This document shows positions 1-13,500 of a DNA stretch of 64,000 nt, piece by piece (positions within the stretch are counted from its first letter, which is position 1; every line of letters begins with the position of its first letter). A model generated the notes under the pieces. That model worked only from the letters and a program-made list of their open reading frames with translations. It was not told the DNA's origin and did no database searches. The position numbers and the translations under genes were made by a program. The DNA comes from Moniliella sp. 'wahieum'. Lineage: Eukaryota > Basidiomycota > Moniliellomycetes > Moniliellales > Moniliellaceae. The stretch is taken from contig RSEE01000117.1 of the NCBI GenBank assembly GCA_003971905.1, positions 62,001 through 126,000 on the forward strand, read 5' to 3'.

Positions 1-1456
1 CCCCGGCTTGGTCAAACTGCATGTCGCTAAAGACAAACGAGTCTTGGGCATGTCAGCAGCAGGCACCTTCTTTGCCGTGGCCCGGCCAAGAATGGTAGTG
101 AACACGGCGAGAAAATCAGTGTTCCAGCCCCAGTCCATGTCTTGGATGGAGGCTACCCGTTCCGTCAGATTCTTGCCCTCAATGTGGAAAAACTGGGGGT
201 GTTCACTGAAGGTGAAACGTGGTTATGCCATGGCTCGGCGGTGATCTCAGCAAGAAGAAGCCCGAGCGCACAAGCGACATGCATAGGCTCCCCGGACATG
301 CTCCCCGAAACATCCACCACAGCCAGTGCCGAAGGGAGTGTGCCCGCTGACTTGATGTGCTGAACAAAGGCGTCCCATTGCAGGTTGCACACCATACTCC
401 TTAGCAGGTTTTTGCCAACAGAGCCGCGGACACGCTCAGCCTCGTCGACAATGGTATGGGGCTTGAGCACGGCCGCATTCACCTTGGCTTTCCCGCCAGC
501 AACATCCATTAGATAGGTCTCAAACGCTTGGGGTCGTGCGTCGCAAACGAATCGGAATTACGCTGCATCGAGAGTGAGGGAACGGCATTGTAGTTGATGG
601 CCCCCCATTTTTGGGCTGACATGCTGACCTCGACGACATGCAGGCAAGCGCGGAGCGGGCTGAGATACGTTCGGCGGAGATGATTGCGTGCCTTGATTAA
701 ACAAGACGGCAGGACATCCCCCTTGTCGTCTCGCTCCACACCACTTGGTTGTAGAGCTTAAGTGCCACCGCATCGTATAGCCCCGTTTGCTTGTCCAAAC
801 TCTTGTCCTGCGAAGGCATCCACTTGGCCGCTAAGCTGACTTGGCCCGACTCAGCGACCATACAGGCCAAGTCCTCGGCCAACTGGGTGGCAAACAAGTT
901 CACTACTACCGCCTCCATCACGGGGGTTGGGATAGGCTTGAGGCGCATCTGAGCATACATATCCTTATACTTGACGGTCAATTGGGAATCATAAGGGGCG
1001 CACGTCGGTGTTGATCCCGATGGCGCCTGCGCCCAAACGCGGCCCTGTTCGCCGAGGCGAGACCGTCCATTTCGACTTGGTCCTCGTCAGTCTGTCGAAA
1101 CAAGGAAAGGAACGTGGCCAGGTCCCCCAGCATCCAAACTCGGGCACCCACTTGAGTGCCGTCAGAACCGTACTGGGATGCGCTGGCCATAATGCCTGCA
1201 AAGCGTAGAGCGCCACCCTGTTGATCGCCTTGCCCTCGCGTACGTCCAAAGCGTAGAAAATGAGCTTGAGCGTGTCCAGGGGGGACACCTGCCAAGAGGC
1301 CAAAGTGAGCTCCTGCGCGGCTGGACGTCGAGTGGTGTCCTTCAGACCGTAGAACAAGTCCACACGGGCATCCCGGGACGAAGCCTGAGTCAGGCCGCCG
1401 TTTTCGGTGTACGTGACAGACAAGGCCTCAACGAGAGCGTTGGGTGCGGTGGTCAT
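1..1456 (-). CDS. DUF2828 family protein (TROVE-like/vWA), partial
   Basis: Reads from an ATG at 1456 leftwards off the window, so the C-terminus is missing. The N-terminal part (LEALSVTYTENGG, then a helical region with DVREGKAINR) and the middle (VGKNLLRSM) match the DUF2828 pattern. A von Willebrand A-like MIDAS motif follows, DVSGSMSGEP at about 290-330, then FSEHPQFFHIEG and MDWGWNTDF, and the characteristic FSDMQFDQA close to the left edge. DUF2828 proteins occur in plants, fungi and protists and resemble Ro60/TROVE RNA-binding proteins; their function is not established. The frame changes several times (around 985, 740-700, 500 and 200), and conserved sequence resumes each time, so I read these as sequence errors. 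Family assignment is fairly sure; function is not. Confidence 0.8.
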
Positions 1457-4329
1457 GGCTAATGTGCTGTGGCGATAGCAGTCGCAGTAGCAATAGCGGC
1501 GGTGGCGTTGGGTGGTGGACCAGGGGTCGTGGGGTGGGGGCGGATCGCGTGGGCCCAGGTTAAAATACGTGTTGTGTATAGCCCCTGGAGCAAGTCTAGG
1601 GCCCCTCCATAACCCAACAATCACGCGTCATGACCGATGAGAGCCGGTGGCTCAAATCATGAATGACTTTAATGACTCGAATGCGGGCAGAGCAGTGGCA
1701 GTACCAGTGTGGCGCAGCGGCTGCCACACCGTCCCACCCGGGAACACTGTTCCCACACCGGGGGGACACTCGTCGTCGGTGCCCTGCGCCTGTGCCTAAA
1801 CGATCCGGTGGGGAAACACCGGGCAACGTCTTTATAGCCTCTTTTGTCGGTGGCTAGCCTGCTCTGCCCCGTTCCGACGCTCACTTGGGCCGATCCCTTA
1901 GCCCCTGCGGCCTCTTGTCATATGCAATGCACGTATCTGCCTTCTTGACCCTTGCCCGATGTACATTATATTGCCCGCGATGTACATTATAGCAGTCTTG
2001 ATTATGATAAGGCATATTAAGGTACATTATGCATTACACAACTGTGGGGAGGAAAATGGCACGGCAAATGGTATACGCGGAAGCTGTTAGTTGAAGCTTA
2101 ACCAGAAGTGGAGAACAATGTCACAGTCGCCCCTGGATGCATTTGCCCTTTGTGGTTCTCTCCCACCAGGCTGAGATCCTATTTTGTGGGACTCAGATGA
2201 GTCACTTTGCCGTATGTTCTTATCGTACCTGGTCCGGCTCACGCGGCAGTAGTTTCCTCTCTGACTCTTGCGGGTCGCTCCGCAAACTGCCTTGCCTTTC
2301 CTCGTTCTTCTTCTACTTTCACTCGAGGCAGCTATTCCTCCTCTTCTCCTTGCATTCGCAGATTTCTTTGCTCCCCGCCTTTTCGTCTGCCAACTACGCG
2401 TGTCTCTCAGCTCCCGTTTTTTTTTTTTTTTTCAGTCTGGTCTCGCTCAGTCCCCGACCTTCCCTTCGACCACCCAGTCCCTGGAGCCCCTAGCCCCAGC
2501 CTCAGTGCCATCCCCCGCTCCACAGTCTCAATCAGGCAGCGTTGTCCCCCGCAGTCTTTTTTCCCCCGTCCCCAAGTCCGAACGGCTGGAGCCTTGTTGC
2601 TATTGCCTCGACGGGTGCCTACCTGGCAATCTTGCTACCCAAAACCGCCACCTCTGCTTTTTAGTACATACGCCCAGAGGCCTCTTCTTTTGTCCCTATT
2701 ACTCTGCTCGGATCCACCATCAATGCCACCTACCAACATCCCACACGCAACCTCGCAAGATGGAAAGGGGCGTACGCTTCAGTGTTGTGCAGGGCGCAAT
2801 GCGCATCGCTTCGTCCCCAAGCTGCTGGTGCCACGCGCCCCCAATACTTCGTAGCGTCTCCCCTCCCCCCCCCGATACGCCAGACCAGACGAGAGGTCCA
2901 CTGGGTCCCTGTTGTAGAGCCGAATCTGGGAGCCTTCCAGGGAGGAAAGTGAGGAATCCTTACTGGGACAGCGCCTCGCCATGCAGGGTTCTCACGCCAG
3001 AACGATGCCGGCCCATTAACAGCTCCAGGTGGTCGGGTGCAGCCACGCACAGGCACCACGCTGCTGAAGAGAAAGGGGACGGGAACGAATGCGCATCCCA
3101 TATACTCTCTGCTTCTTGCTTACTGCCCGTCCTCGTTAATCCTTCCTGGCAGTATATCTTCATTGAATATGGACATGCAGTGCAATGTGGAACGTGCGTT
3201 GCATGGGGAGCCTTCTGTCCTTGCGCGCCTTCTCTCGCACCATGTGGGGCGGGAGGTGTGGTATTGTGGTTACGCTGGTGGGTACAGGATGCATCCAAGA
3301 CGAGAAAAATATACGCTGCGCGTCAATTGCATCGTGTTTGAAATGTAACTCTTTCCTGGTTGGTACTGCAACCGGTTGCGCACCTACCCCGCGCGTCCAT
3401 CGCATCGGCCGGATCCAACAGGCTTTTTTTGCTGACATGTGGCAAGCAGCCTGTGTGCACCACACGACACATGCGTACTGGTACTGAGTACTGAGTACTG
3501 GCAGTGCAACCAAGAGGGAAGATGACTTTGGTGAAGCAGAGAGTGGGCTGGGTACTGGGTGGGCAAGGGCGAGTAGGTACCTGTACGTCTGCTTTGAATC
3601 CCAGCTCTCGAGATGGAGGTCTTGGCGCTCTTGGCGGGGGAGGGTGGAAGCAGGGGCATGCCACCAGGGCGGCGAGGGGCTAGTGACTAGTGACATGTGA
3701 CAGCTGTGCATGGTTCGTGCGTGTGCCCTGGAAAGCTAACGCGCTAACGCTTGGAAAGGAAACAGGCAGGCTGCAGCGTTCCTGGCTGCGTGCTCCTCCC
3801 CGCTTTGGCATGGCATGTCCCCGCCGCCGCCGCACCCCCAGCGGCAACTGCGCCCTGCATGGCGCGGGTGTGAAAGACCGCCCAGGCACCGCAGAGGGGC
3901 AGTGTCGCCGCGCTGGCGGGTGGTGATCGTGATCGATTGATCGCGATCGCACAATGCACCTCTGGGCACCAGCGCACTGTCCCGTGTCAGCCCTCGGGCG
4001 GCAGGCCTGCCGGCAGCTGGATTTATTTGGTAACCCCGCACATGGGCAGACGACTGGGCAGACGGCTGGCGCTAGCCTCGCCGCCTCGGGTTCTCTCCTC
4101 GCACATCTCACACTGCGTCCCGCCCGCCCTCGCGCGAAGAAAACACTGTCCCCACCCATCCGCATTTGCATCTGCATCCCATTTGCATCTGCATCCCATC
4201 TGCATCTGCATCCCATCTGCATCTGCATCCGCATCTGCATCCTCTTCTCCTTGTCTGTGTTCCACTTCCACCTCCTCCGCCCCCTTATTTGCCTGTCCTG
4301 CCGTCTCTGCCTCTCTCCTCGCCGCCGCC
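1457..4329. other. intergenic region, no gene supported
   Basis: No protein family is recognisable on either strand. It holds three copies of TGTACATTAT (1958-2025), a run of 16 T (2417-2432) inside a long pyrimidine-rich tract (2290-2560), TACTGAGTACTGAGTACTGG (3479-3500), and the word CTAGTGACTAGTGACATGTG (3679-3698). The pyrimidine-rich stretch looks like a fungal promoter or leader, but no convincing start codon and product follow it. Confidence 0.5.
4161..4242. repeat. GCATCT/GCATCC hexamer tandem repeat
   Basis: About 13 tandem hexamers alternating GCATCT, GCATCC and CCATCT lie 90-170 bp before the start codon of the following gene, so they probably sit in its promoter or 5' leader. 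The array is pyrimidine-rich on the coding strand, like the sequence around it. Confidence 0.85.
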
Positions 4330-6060
4330 ATGGCCAACGACGCTGCGTACGACGACCGTACCACCGGCTACGACGCCCACGAGTCCTATGGCCGCTACCA
4401 GCACGACTATGGCGTGAGCCATAGCCATTCCTACTCTCTCAGCCAGCACGGGTCGCCCGCGCAGCAGCGCGGTTGCGCGCCCCCCCTATCTACGAGTACG
4501 GCAATGGCCAGTACGATTACCCTACTGGTCTTGACCAGCCGCGCAGCCCGCTCGGAGACACGTACGGCTCGGATCAGGTGGCCACCGACGACGGCGCCTA
4601 TGGCGCCCGTGGCAATGTTACCCCGAACCCGTACGCTTCGAGCCAGTCGAGCGTACGAGATGTTTGGGTGGCAGACGAGAAACATGGTCGGGCGCGCGAC
4701 GAACGCCCTATGTTGTTTGGGTGTGTTGCTTTCTTGTCTTCTTCCCCCCCCCCCTTCCCCCGGGCGCATCCTCACGCTTGGCTGATGATTGCCTGTTCAT
4801 GGGGGGGATGACGGATGGTCAGTGATCTGACGGATTGGGGAATTACTTGACTAACCTTCTCCTCTGCCCTTCTCTTCTGTAGATCTATCTTTTGCTTTTG
4901 GTGCTGGCCATCATTGGCGTTGCGTGTGGGATCATGTTGGCCGTTGTTGTGCGTATCGTATCTCCTGCCTGTGCAAGCCAGCATCACTAACCTATACCCT
5001 CCTTCGCTCAGTTTGTCCGTCCCCCAACGTGGGCATTGCGGGCTACACCACGCCGCACCTGTACGTGCAGGGCAAATCATTGATGATGAACACGTCCGTG
5101 TACGCCGGGGTGTCCAACCCGAATTCAGTTAGTGCCAAGGTCAAGTCGGTGGACGCGACGATTTACGAGCGGGCGGTAGCGAACCAAGTGCTAGGCACGA
5201 CCCAGGCCTCCAACTTAAAAATCAACGCTCACGCCAACACCACCATCGTCTTACCTGTCCAGTTCGAGGTTGCTTCGACGGCCAACTTTTCGTCGGACGC
5301 TCATACGCTCACTAGCATGGCGCAGAGTTGCGGCTGGGACCTGGCTAGCTTGGCGAGCGCACTAGGCGTCCCCGTTCCTTCGAACTTGCATCTCCGTGCC
5401 GCGCCTGCCGCGCTGGCCAAACGGTCTGGCGCCGTACCCCTCTCATTGATCTGGCTATCAAGGTCTCCATCATGTCGCTCACCTTCCACACCCCAGTGCA
5501 CAACGTATCGATCGATGTCAGCTGTCCCAGTCTGGCCGACTTGATGGGCGGGTCGAGTGGCTCTTCCAGCTCAACCAGTTTGCCCACGTTCAGTTCACAC
5601 AGCGTCATCCCCACCCCTACATCCACCTCCCGTTCGTCCCGGACCAGCGGCAGTAGCTCCACGTACGTCTCCCTGTTTTTGAGTTTTTGACTTTTTGAGT
5701 TTTTTGGGGTTCGGGGTACGGGGGGGGTTGGCGCTCTCGTGCAGACCGATATGTATACAAGAACACTGACTGACATGTATACCCCTACAGGCCTACCCCA
5801 GTTCCCGTTCCCATCAGCTCCGCCACGCCATCGCAATCTGCCGCGCCCACATCGCTCACTTCGCTTCCTCCCAACGTGGCCCAATCGTTCATCAGCTCGT
5901 TCCTTGCAAGTAACCCCGCAGCAAGCTCGGTGGTGAGCGAAGGCGAGGGCCTGGGCGGCGCGCTGAGTGGCATATTTAGTTTCATCACACCGCCGGAAGC
6001 CTTCCCATTCGCCGGGCGCTTCCGACCGAGGTGCCGATGGCGTAATTGGTGCGTATTGCG
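4330..6060 (+). CDS. single-span membrane protein with LEA-2-like extracellular domain
   Basis: Starts at ATG 4330 (MANDAAYDDRTTGYDAHES). The N-terminal arm of about 110 residues is rich in Tyr, Ser, Gln and Asp and probably cytosolic. A small exon of exactly 22 codons (4883-4948) encodes one transmembrane helix, IYLLLLVLAIIGVACGIML. The following exon from 5012 has the LEA-2/WHy look: PNVGIAGYTTPHLYVQG, VYAGVSNPNSVSAKVKSVDA and AHANTTIVLPVQFEV. A second beta-rich stretch, FHTPVHNVSIDV (5485-5520), and a Ser/Thr-rich tail follow after an intron near 5661-5790. Topology fits a type II membrane protein, known in basidiomycetes as uncharacterised. Frame changes at C runs (about 4481 and 5025) and near 5450 look like missing bases. 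The 3' end is uncertain to within about 60 bp. Confidence 0.68.
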
Positions 6061-7592
6061 TATGGTGTACTGCGCACTGCGTACTGCGTTACCCTTGGGA
6101 CGCTGCGCCGGTCGGCTTTTGTTGGAGCAACGGTTTGGCTTCATACTCACGAACAAGGGAAGAAGGAAGCAAGCAATAGCAGGTCTCATGTGAACCCGCG
6201 ATGCGATGGACCGAGCCGTTAGCTTCCTTGCCTCGTTACCTTTTTTTCGCCGGGTGGTCTCGTTTTAGGTACCCTTTTATCATTTCCTTTCCCCTCCTAC
6301 CCTGTGCCCGCTGCTTTTGAACCAGTGCTCTGTATTATGTTCGTTCTCTCTTGGCTGTGTGTGTTGGAGTGGTGGGAGTGGGTGGTGCGTATCTTTGGTT
6401 TGCAGTTGGTTTCTTATCTTGCTTGGTTGGGCGTCTATCCCCAAGTACTGAGAGGTGCCCCTCCTTTGGGTGCGCGTCTATAGTATCCAATCCCAATCCC
6501 CCGAGCGATGTACGTTTCGGAAGTTCCCAGTCTGGCCGGTCGTGCCCAGCCACACCGATCGTTCCCCTGAGAAGCAGAGAAGCGCGGGTTGGACAGACTC
6601 TTGGGCCGACATTCCATGCGGCAGCCGATGGGCTCGATCCAACTCTGTGTTGGCTGTTCCTCGGTTGGTAGCGTAGGCTGCTACCCGTCGCATACATATC
6701 CGTGCTTCTGTTGAGCGTGTGTCGGCAAGGGCTTGTTGCTTGCTGCTATGCATCTATGCCTTGGAGACAACCGCCAGCGAGGCAGATCGAAGTGCACTGA
6801 CTAGTGACTGGGCGTCGGCTGGATGCTGGATGCGGGATGGATGATGGATGATGGATGATGGATGATGGATGATGGATGATGAACGATGGATGATGGATCA
6901 TCGATCCAGCTGCACGTGGCACGCGTGGGCGTGCGGATCGCCCAAGCCCACCGCACCGCCGCAGCCTGCAAGCAGCGTAGCCGCCAGAGACGCATGGGGA
7001 CGGGGGCAGTGTGGGGGGGCGGAATAAGAACAAAGGAGGGGCACCCGCACAGGGCGAGTGTGTGCACGGGTGAGTCCTGCGTCCCGAGTTGAGACCTGCC
7101 TGAAGCCGCCTGAGTCAGGACTGCTGGGTGCTGGGTGGCGGCCGCATTCAATCTTCAATTTCAATGGTTGCGCCTGGCTTGGGGGCGCAGGGGGCGCAGG
7201 CGGCGGCGACACGCAGAGCGGGTGGCTGGGCGCTGGCCCAGCACTGGCCCAGCCAACACGCCGGCGGGGCGTCGTGACGCGTGCCGGTGCCATCACTCGT
7301 CACGCGTCAACCGCCACACATCACCGGTAGTGGCGGGGGCGATCACGCGTCGCTTGGGGCGAGTGAAATTCACTTGGGTTAGCCCTCGAGCAGGAGGGAG
7401 GAGTGGCGAGGCAGCAGCGCCGAGGCAGCCGCTGGGCGCGTAATCATTAATCACCGCTCGCCCGCACCGCCGCCCCTGGCCCCTCCAGCTCCCGCTCCCC
7501 CCTCCCGCCCGCTCCCGCTTCCCCCCGCCCCCCCCTCATCCGACGGCAGCCAGGCCGGCATGGCTGCTGCTCCGCCCCACCACCGCTAACCC
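6061..7592. other. intergenic region with microsatellite
   Basis: No gene supported. Contains the GATGGAT array listed separately, the word GACTAGTGACTGG near 6798, and a GC-rich stretch (7100-7590) that becomes strongly C-rich on the plus strand just before the next start codon, as expected of a promoter/leader. Confidence 0.5.
6832..6904. repeat. ATGGATG heptamer microsatellite
   Basis: Roughly seven tandem ATGGATG units with slight decay at both ends, running into ATCATCGATC. It lies in non-coding DNA. Confidence 0.9.
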
Positions 7593-10500
7593 ATGGACGT
7601 CTACACCGCCTCCCCGTCCCCGGCCTTCGCCCTGCGCCACCCCTTCGACGCCGCCCCAGCCCCGAGCCCGGCAGCCGCTTCTCGGAATTCTCCTCCACCA
7701 CCGGCACCCCCGTCTCCCGCGCCAGCAGCCTCGCCTTCCAGCCCGCCTCGGCCTCCGCCTCGGCCTCCGCCTCGGCCTCCGCCTCCTTCCCCGACACGCC
7801 CCACCCGCCCTCGGACGACGACTGGGCAGAGTACACAGCCGCCGACCCCCTGGACCTCGGCCCTGCTCCGTCCTCCTCGCCCCTCGTCCCCGTCCCCATG
7901 CCCGTGTCCCTGCCCCAGTCCCTGCCCCAATCCTTGCCCCAGTCCCCGCCCCGCCCCCCGCCTCCGCCTCCGCCTCCACCTCCACCTCCGCCGGCGCCAT
8001 TGGCTTCAGCGCCCACCGCTTCGAGCATGCCCACCGCCCTCCCCCCGACCAGCCCATGCACCTTCCCCTTCGTGCGGCTGCCAGCTTTGCCGACCCACAC
8101 CCGCCTCCGGCTACTGCCCACCCCCCTTCCGCCTCCGCCATGGCCCCCATTGACACCGCTCACACCACACCCCATCCACCCGCCCACCTGACCCACACGA
8201 CGCCCACATCTCCTCTTGATGCGTCGCTGTCTGGCTCTGGCGCCCTTACCCCCCGCACGCCGTTTGAGCGGACTGCCACTGATCCCTTTGGTGGTCTCTT
8301 CACCCCCTCCCTCTCGCCGCGCATGGACCGTGCCGGCTTAGTGGGCATCGGGGAATTGGCCAGTCGTATGGCCGCTGCTCCTGGCGCGCCAGAATTTGTC
8401 CCCGACCTCCCTTTGCCCCGCGTCAAGCCTCCGCTGCCAGAGGCCCAGAACCAGGCCCAGTCTCCTCTTTGGATCCCCACGCCGGCCCCAATGAAAGCCC
8501 AGCGGTCTCAGACATCCCATGAAGAGAGTTATCCGCCACCACCTTTCACTCGCTGGCACCAGCGGGACGCTTCCGAGGGCCAGCCTGTTCAATACGCTGG
8601 TTCTACTTCGAAACGCAGCAGCATGGGCTCAGGTTTGGTACGCACTCCCACCCCTATCCCTCTTCCTCACACCTCGCCTCGCCCTCCCCTCGTGCGCTGT
8701 TGTTCACCTTACTGACACCATCCGATTCCAGCCACGCCACGAGACTTTGCACATGCACACATCAAGTGTCAACACTGCCTCCTCGGGTCCCACTTCCTTC
8801 CACCAGTCTACAGCGAGCACCGATGGCCACCCGCTCCGCTATCGCAGTATGGTTGCTGGACATACGGGTGCAGCTGGCGACCGAGCTGCGACAGAGAACC
8901 CTGCCCTGCCTCAAAGTGTGACAACCCATCCACGCACGCCCTCCGGACGCTTCTCACGGCCTTGACCTCGACCTGGACGTAGCCGACTTTCAAGCATCCT
9001 TCGCCACCTTCCTGCAAGATCACCAAGAGAGGGAAAAAGAACGTACGCGAAGCAGTCGTCCTCATGCTGCTCCTGCTCCTGTCCCTGCCCCTGCCCCTGC
9101 TCCTGCCCCTTCGAGCACCCTCCCCTCCCCCCTCCTCAGCTATTTTCTCCACCCATGCTGGCACCTACAGTTCCCGCCCACCCAGCGGTGTGAGCGGTAT
9201 GAGCGGTGCGAGTGGGGGAAGCAATGGTCCTGACGCCCTCCTTTCCCCCTCGTTGGCTGGCACCGCATCTACCCAACTTCCCCTTCGCCCTGGAGAACAC
9301 AGCAACAATTCTCGTCGGTCCATCCTCCCCACCCTTTCGCGATTGCCGATCACACCTACCCGATCACGCAAGACGTCGGAATCCTTTTCGCGTGAGCCCG
9401 AGGCTCGGCTGTCCGTGTCGGGGCGGCAGCACCAATCGTCGGTTGCGGGATCGACCGAGGCGGACGAGTCGGTGACATCTGCCTCGCTTGTGCATTCGAG
9501 GACGAGCATCCATTCGCGCTCTCGTTCGGGCTCGGGTCTCGGATCGCCCTCCCTGCATCCATCCTGCTCGCCAGCGAAGCAGGCGGGAAAAAGGCAAAGC
9601 GACTGTCGGCTGTTCAGTCCCAATCTGGTTCGGGCCCCCCTGGACTCGGGTCCCGGTAAGCCGGACCCATTGGGCTCTCCCCCCTCGCAAGCGACGTTTG
9701 TGCGTAGCATGCGCCAACCCACCTACCCATATCGAGGGAGTGGGGTCGACCCCCCCGTGCCCAACGAGTTCCATTCCCCCACACCCCGACTGAGAGGATA
9801 CGATGATCCGATGCGCTCTCCTTCGGGCCCTAAGACGGAGATGCCATCGCCGACGCAGCCTTCGGCAAGGGCTAAGCGGACATCGACGTTGTTCGTAGCA
9901 GATGGCCTGTTTGTCCACCTGTTCCTCCGCTTCCTAAGGACTTTGAGTCGCGGCCTACGCCCTTGGTCCACTCGGCTTCGGTGTCGAACTCGATTACTGC
10001 CGCGCCCGAGGGGAGCCTCCCCCACAGTGGCGGCAGTTTTGGACCGTATTCTCCTTCGGCCAGCAGTGGCCTTAACGAGTTGCACCCGCCGCCTACCTCG
10101 GCGAATCTGGCAAGCCAAAAGACCCCTCCTCCATCGGCATGGAAGGGTTCGGTAGCGCTCGAGCCGGAGGGAAGTAAGTCGATGGACAGCCTTTCCAGTC
10201 GCGTTTCAGGGGCCGGCTCAGGATCGGGCTCAGGCTCAGGCTCGGGCTCGACCGCGTTGCCCTCGGGTGTTGTGACGCCTCGCAGGGGAGCGAGCCGGGA
10301 TGCCCCCCACGCTCCTACGGGCCACATGTTCAGTCCCAGCAGTTCCACTGCCCGTTCCTCGGCCGACTCGTTTGTCACACCGAACGGGTCGATGCGGCAG
10401 TCTCCTATGGGCCTGTCTCAACGAGGCAAGACGATGCCTGTTCCCGGGGGTGCAAATGCAAATGCAAATGCAAATGATGTGCAGCCGACTCTTCCCCCGC

Positions 10501-13500
10501 CCAAGTCGTCGCTGGAGGTGGCACCGGCTGCTTCCACCCTTGCGCCAACCAACCGTCGCAGTTCGGCCGGGGATTTTTATCCTCGCTCAGTCCGGGGGGG
10601 GATAAAAAAATGCGCGCGCGTCAGAACGCCGCCAACGTAGCTGCCCAAGCCAATGGCCTAGGGACCAATGCTGCGGCTCCTGGCAGCCTAGGACCGGCCA
10701 GTGGCGCGTCATCCCTCTCACCTCCCACTAAGTCCCGAGGCCGGTCGCAGTCGCGTGGCTCCTTGCCCATCGGTCACAAGTTCAGCCTCGCGTCGTTGTC
10801 CCATGCTTTCCGATCTCCCTCCACGCAGGACACCGGGACAAGAACGGCGCAAGTTGGAGCAACAGCAAGCACAGCAACCGCCTGCCCCGGTCCCCGTCAT
10901 CCCGGCTGCCTTTTCCTCGCATGCTCCTACTTCAACGGCCCAACAAGGTAAACAGCGTCCCTCCCAATCCAGTAGCGGCGACGAGAAAGCCAAGGAGATG
11001 GACAAGTTGCAAGAGAAAGAGAAGATAAGGACAAAGACAAGGAGAGCAAGTCCTTTTCCTTCCGACGCGTTTCGCTCGCAGGGAGGGAGACGCCTCATGG
11101 TAAGGGACGCAGGCTATCGGTCTTGCCCATCAAGTTTTCGGGCAAGGGAAATGGCTCGGTTCTAAGTCCTCGTTCCGGCGAGTCTACCTTACCCCCTCTC
11201 CCTCCGCCTGCCTTCATACCTTCTCGGCCGCCCCAGGCTGCCTCGGAGTCTTCCTCTTCGGCCAATGCCCCAGGGGTAGCGACGTCCGGAGTGAGGTCGC
11301 AGGGGAAACCCAACCACCTTCTCACCACCTCTCGCTTCTGCCTCCACCCAAGGGGGGCAGCGAACATTTCCCTTGCTACTGACTATCATGAGCGACTTGC
11401 CGTGCCTGCTGTGCCTGCTGTGCCTGCTGCGCCAGCCGTTCCTGGTCCCTCCCAACCCGCGGCTCACCCTGGGCTTATTGCGTCGGCTTCTACCAGCTGG
11501 GCTAGTTCGATGGGTTCGACGACACTGGCTTCCCCATGGGACATGAGTGTGTCGCAAGAATCAAGTTTTGCATCTAGTGCCCTTGATCCACACCAACGGA
11601 GCCAGCTCCCGCGTTCGATCGTTCTGCCACGCCCAAATCGCGCCGAACACCCACGTTTTTACGTCGAGCGATGAAGCGGGCGAGCCAGGTGGATCCTGAG
11701 ACGACCCGCGAGCTGGACGCAGCACGCAATGGCGCCGTCACCCCGTCCTCCCGTACTGCCCGCATTCGGAACTTGTTCCCCTCAGGTTCCACGCGGTGGA
11801 GTACCTTGCCTTTCAACGTGTCCTCTCTCCCGCCTGCGCCTGCTACGGGAACGGAGCCGTTGGAAGGGGGCAAAGGCGAGCCGTGGACTTCATCTTCGTT
11901 CGCATCCACACCTGCGTCCCAAGGCCCCTTCCGCCGGGTTAGCCTTACCCGCAATCGATCCAACTCGCGCTCGCTCAAGTCTCCCCGACAACGGACTACC
12001 ACACTTCCGGGAACGGTCAAGCCCCCCAAGAACCTAGACCAGGCGGCACCACGACTCAGCGTGCATGTGCCTCCGCTCCCCGGGACGCATGGCAACATGA
12101 TCGACACAGTATGAATGGCGTAGGGAACTCTCCTCGTTTGGGTAAACTGCCTATCTCGACTTCTGAAGCGACAATGGCATTACCGTCTCCGAAGTTGCCT
12201 CGCTCTCCTTCGCTGGCTTTGCCCGGCGCTCCTTCCAGAGCGGAGGGATGGGCGCTGTCCCGCCTCATCGCCTGCCACGGAAACCAAATCGGGTCCTACA
12301 TTGGCTTGGCCCTCTTCCACTGCCCCCCCGCTTTCCTCCTACACTCCTCCCCGTATCCCACAAGTGAGCATCGAGACCCAGGTCCCGATTCCAAGGTGGC
12401 CGCCACCCATCCTGCTGCTGCTCCTGATTCGCGGCGCGTATCCATCCAAGCGCCCCCTCTTGCACCCGAAGCGACTTTGGTCTCCAGCCCTCCGCAGACG
12501 TATGGGACCAAACCTTCCTCCCCTCCTCCTCCTCGGAGCACGGGGGCAATTCAAGCGCCTGATCCGACCTCAGTCCCGCCCGACTTGCCTGTTACGGCTC
12601 TCTCTCCTCCCATCATATCCATTCTGAACGCATGTGCTAAGGCCTCTACGCCAGCAGAAACCGAGGCGGCGATGCTGCGGGTTCGGCACTTCCTTTCCCA
12701 CTCTACGGAGCCCCTGTCGGCCAACGAACAAGGCATCCTCCATGGACTGCTGATTCGCGAAGCAGAGATGAGTGGGAAGGAACCTGAGTTTGAGATGGCC
12801 AAGCCCATTGAAGATCCGCCACCCGCCTCGCAGCCCGCACCTTTGGCATCTACCCTCGACTTGCCCGCGGCCTCGGCTCCCGTGCCGAAACAGTTATCGT
12901 CATTATCAGCCAAGCCCGACGCTACGCTGGGCCAGAGCTCGCTGCAGGACAAACGAGTAAGTGCCCAGTCGCAAGCCACGGTGGTAGGCCGGTCGGGCAA
13001 GCCAGGCGATTCGGGTGGGTCTTCTGCGCCGGAGCTTGAGCCGCAGGACGCGTCCCTGGCTCGCACATCTATTTCTCCAAGCCATGTCCGGGCGCGCGAA
13101 ACGTCTTCTCGGCCGACGAGCGCGGAAGTGGCGCAGGACCACGAGGACGATCGGTTGATTGGGGACGAGGAGATGAAGACGTACATTGAGCGGTACCAAG
13201 CGCGGAAGTTATCGCAAGGTGTCAAACAAGCTGATTTGGATCGTCAGTTTGAGTTTCCCGATCCGGACAAACCCTCGCGCGAGTTTAGTGTGCGACAGGC
13301 CGAGGTTATGTTTGGCAACAGGCTGTGCGAGTACGAGCTCAAGGAGATGTACGATACGATGCGCGACAAGAAGATCTACTATGCCGGCACGACACGCAAG
13401 CACATTGCGTACTTGAAGCGACCCGAGTTCAACTATGGCTACGACGACGACCGAGGGGACTACAAGGTGGTGTTGCGGGACCACTTGGCGTACCGGTACG

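Noticed and set aside
2268-3341. 357-codon plus-strand open frame
   Set aside because: Composition is that of a pyrimidine-rich promoter read in frame (Leu/Ser/Pro/Phe runs); no motif, no conserved stretch, no splice evidence.
4161-4242. CRISPR-like or regulatory array
   Set aside because: Simple hexamer repeats without unique spacers, in a eukaryotic genome.
7447-8196. Minus-strand open frames rich in Gly, Arg and Glu opposite the kinase N-terminus
   Set aside because: They are mirror images of the Pro/Ala/Ser codons on the plus strand; the plus frames carry acidic and aromatic content expected of protein.
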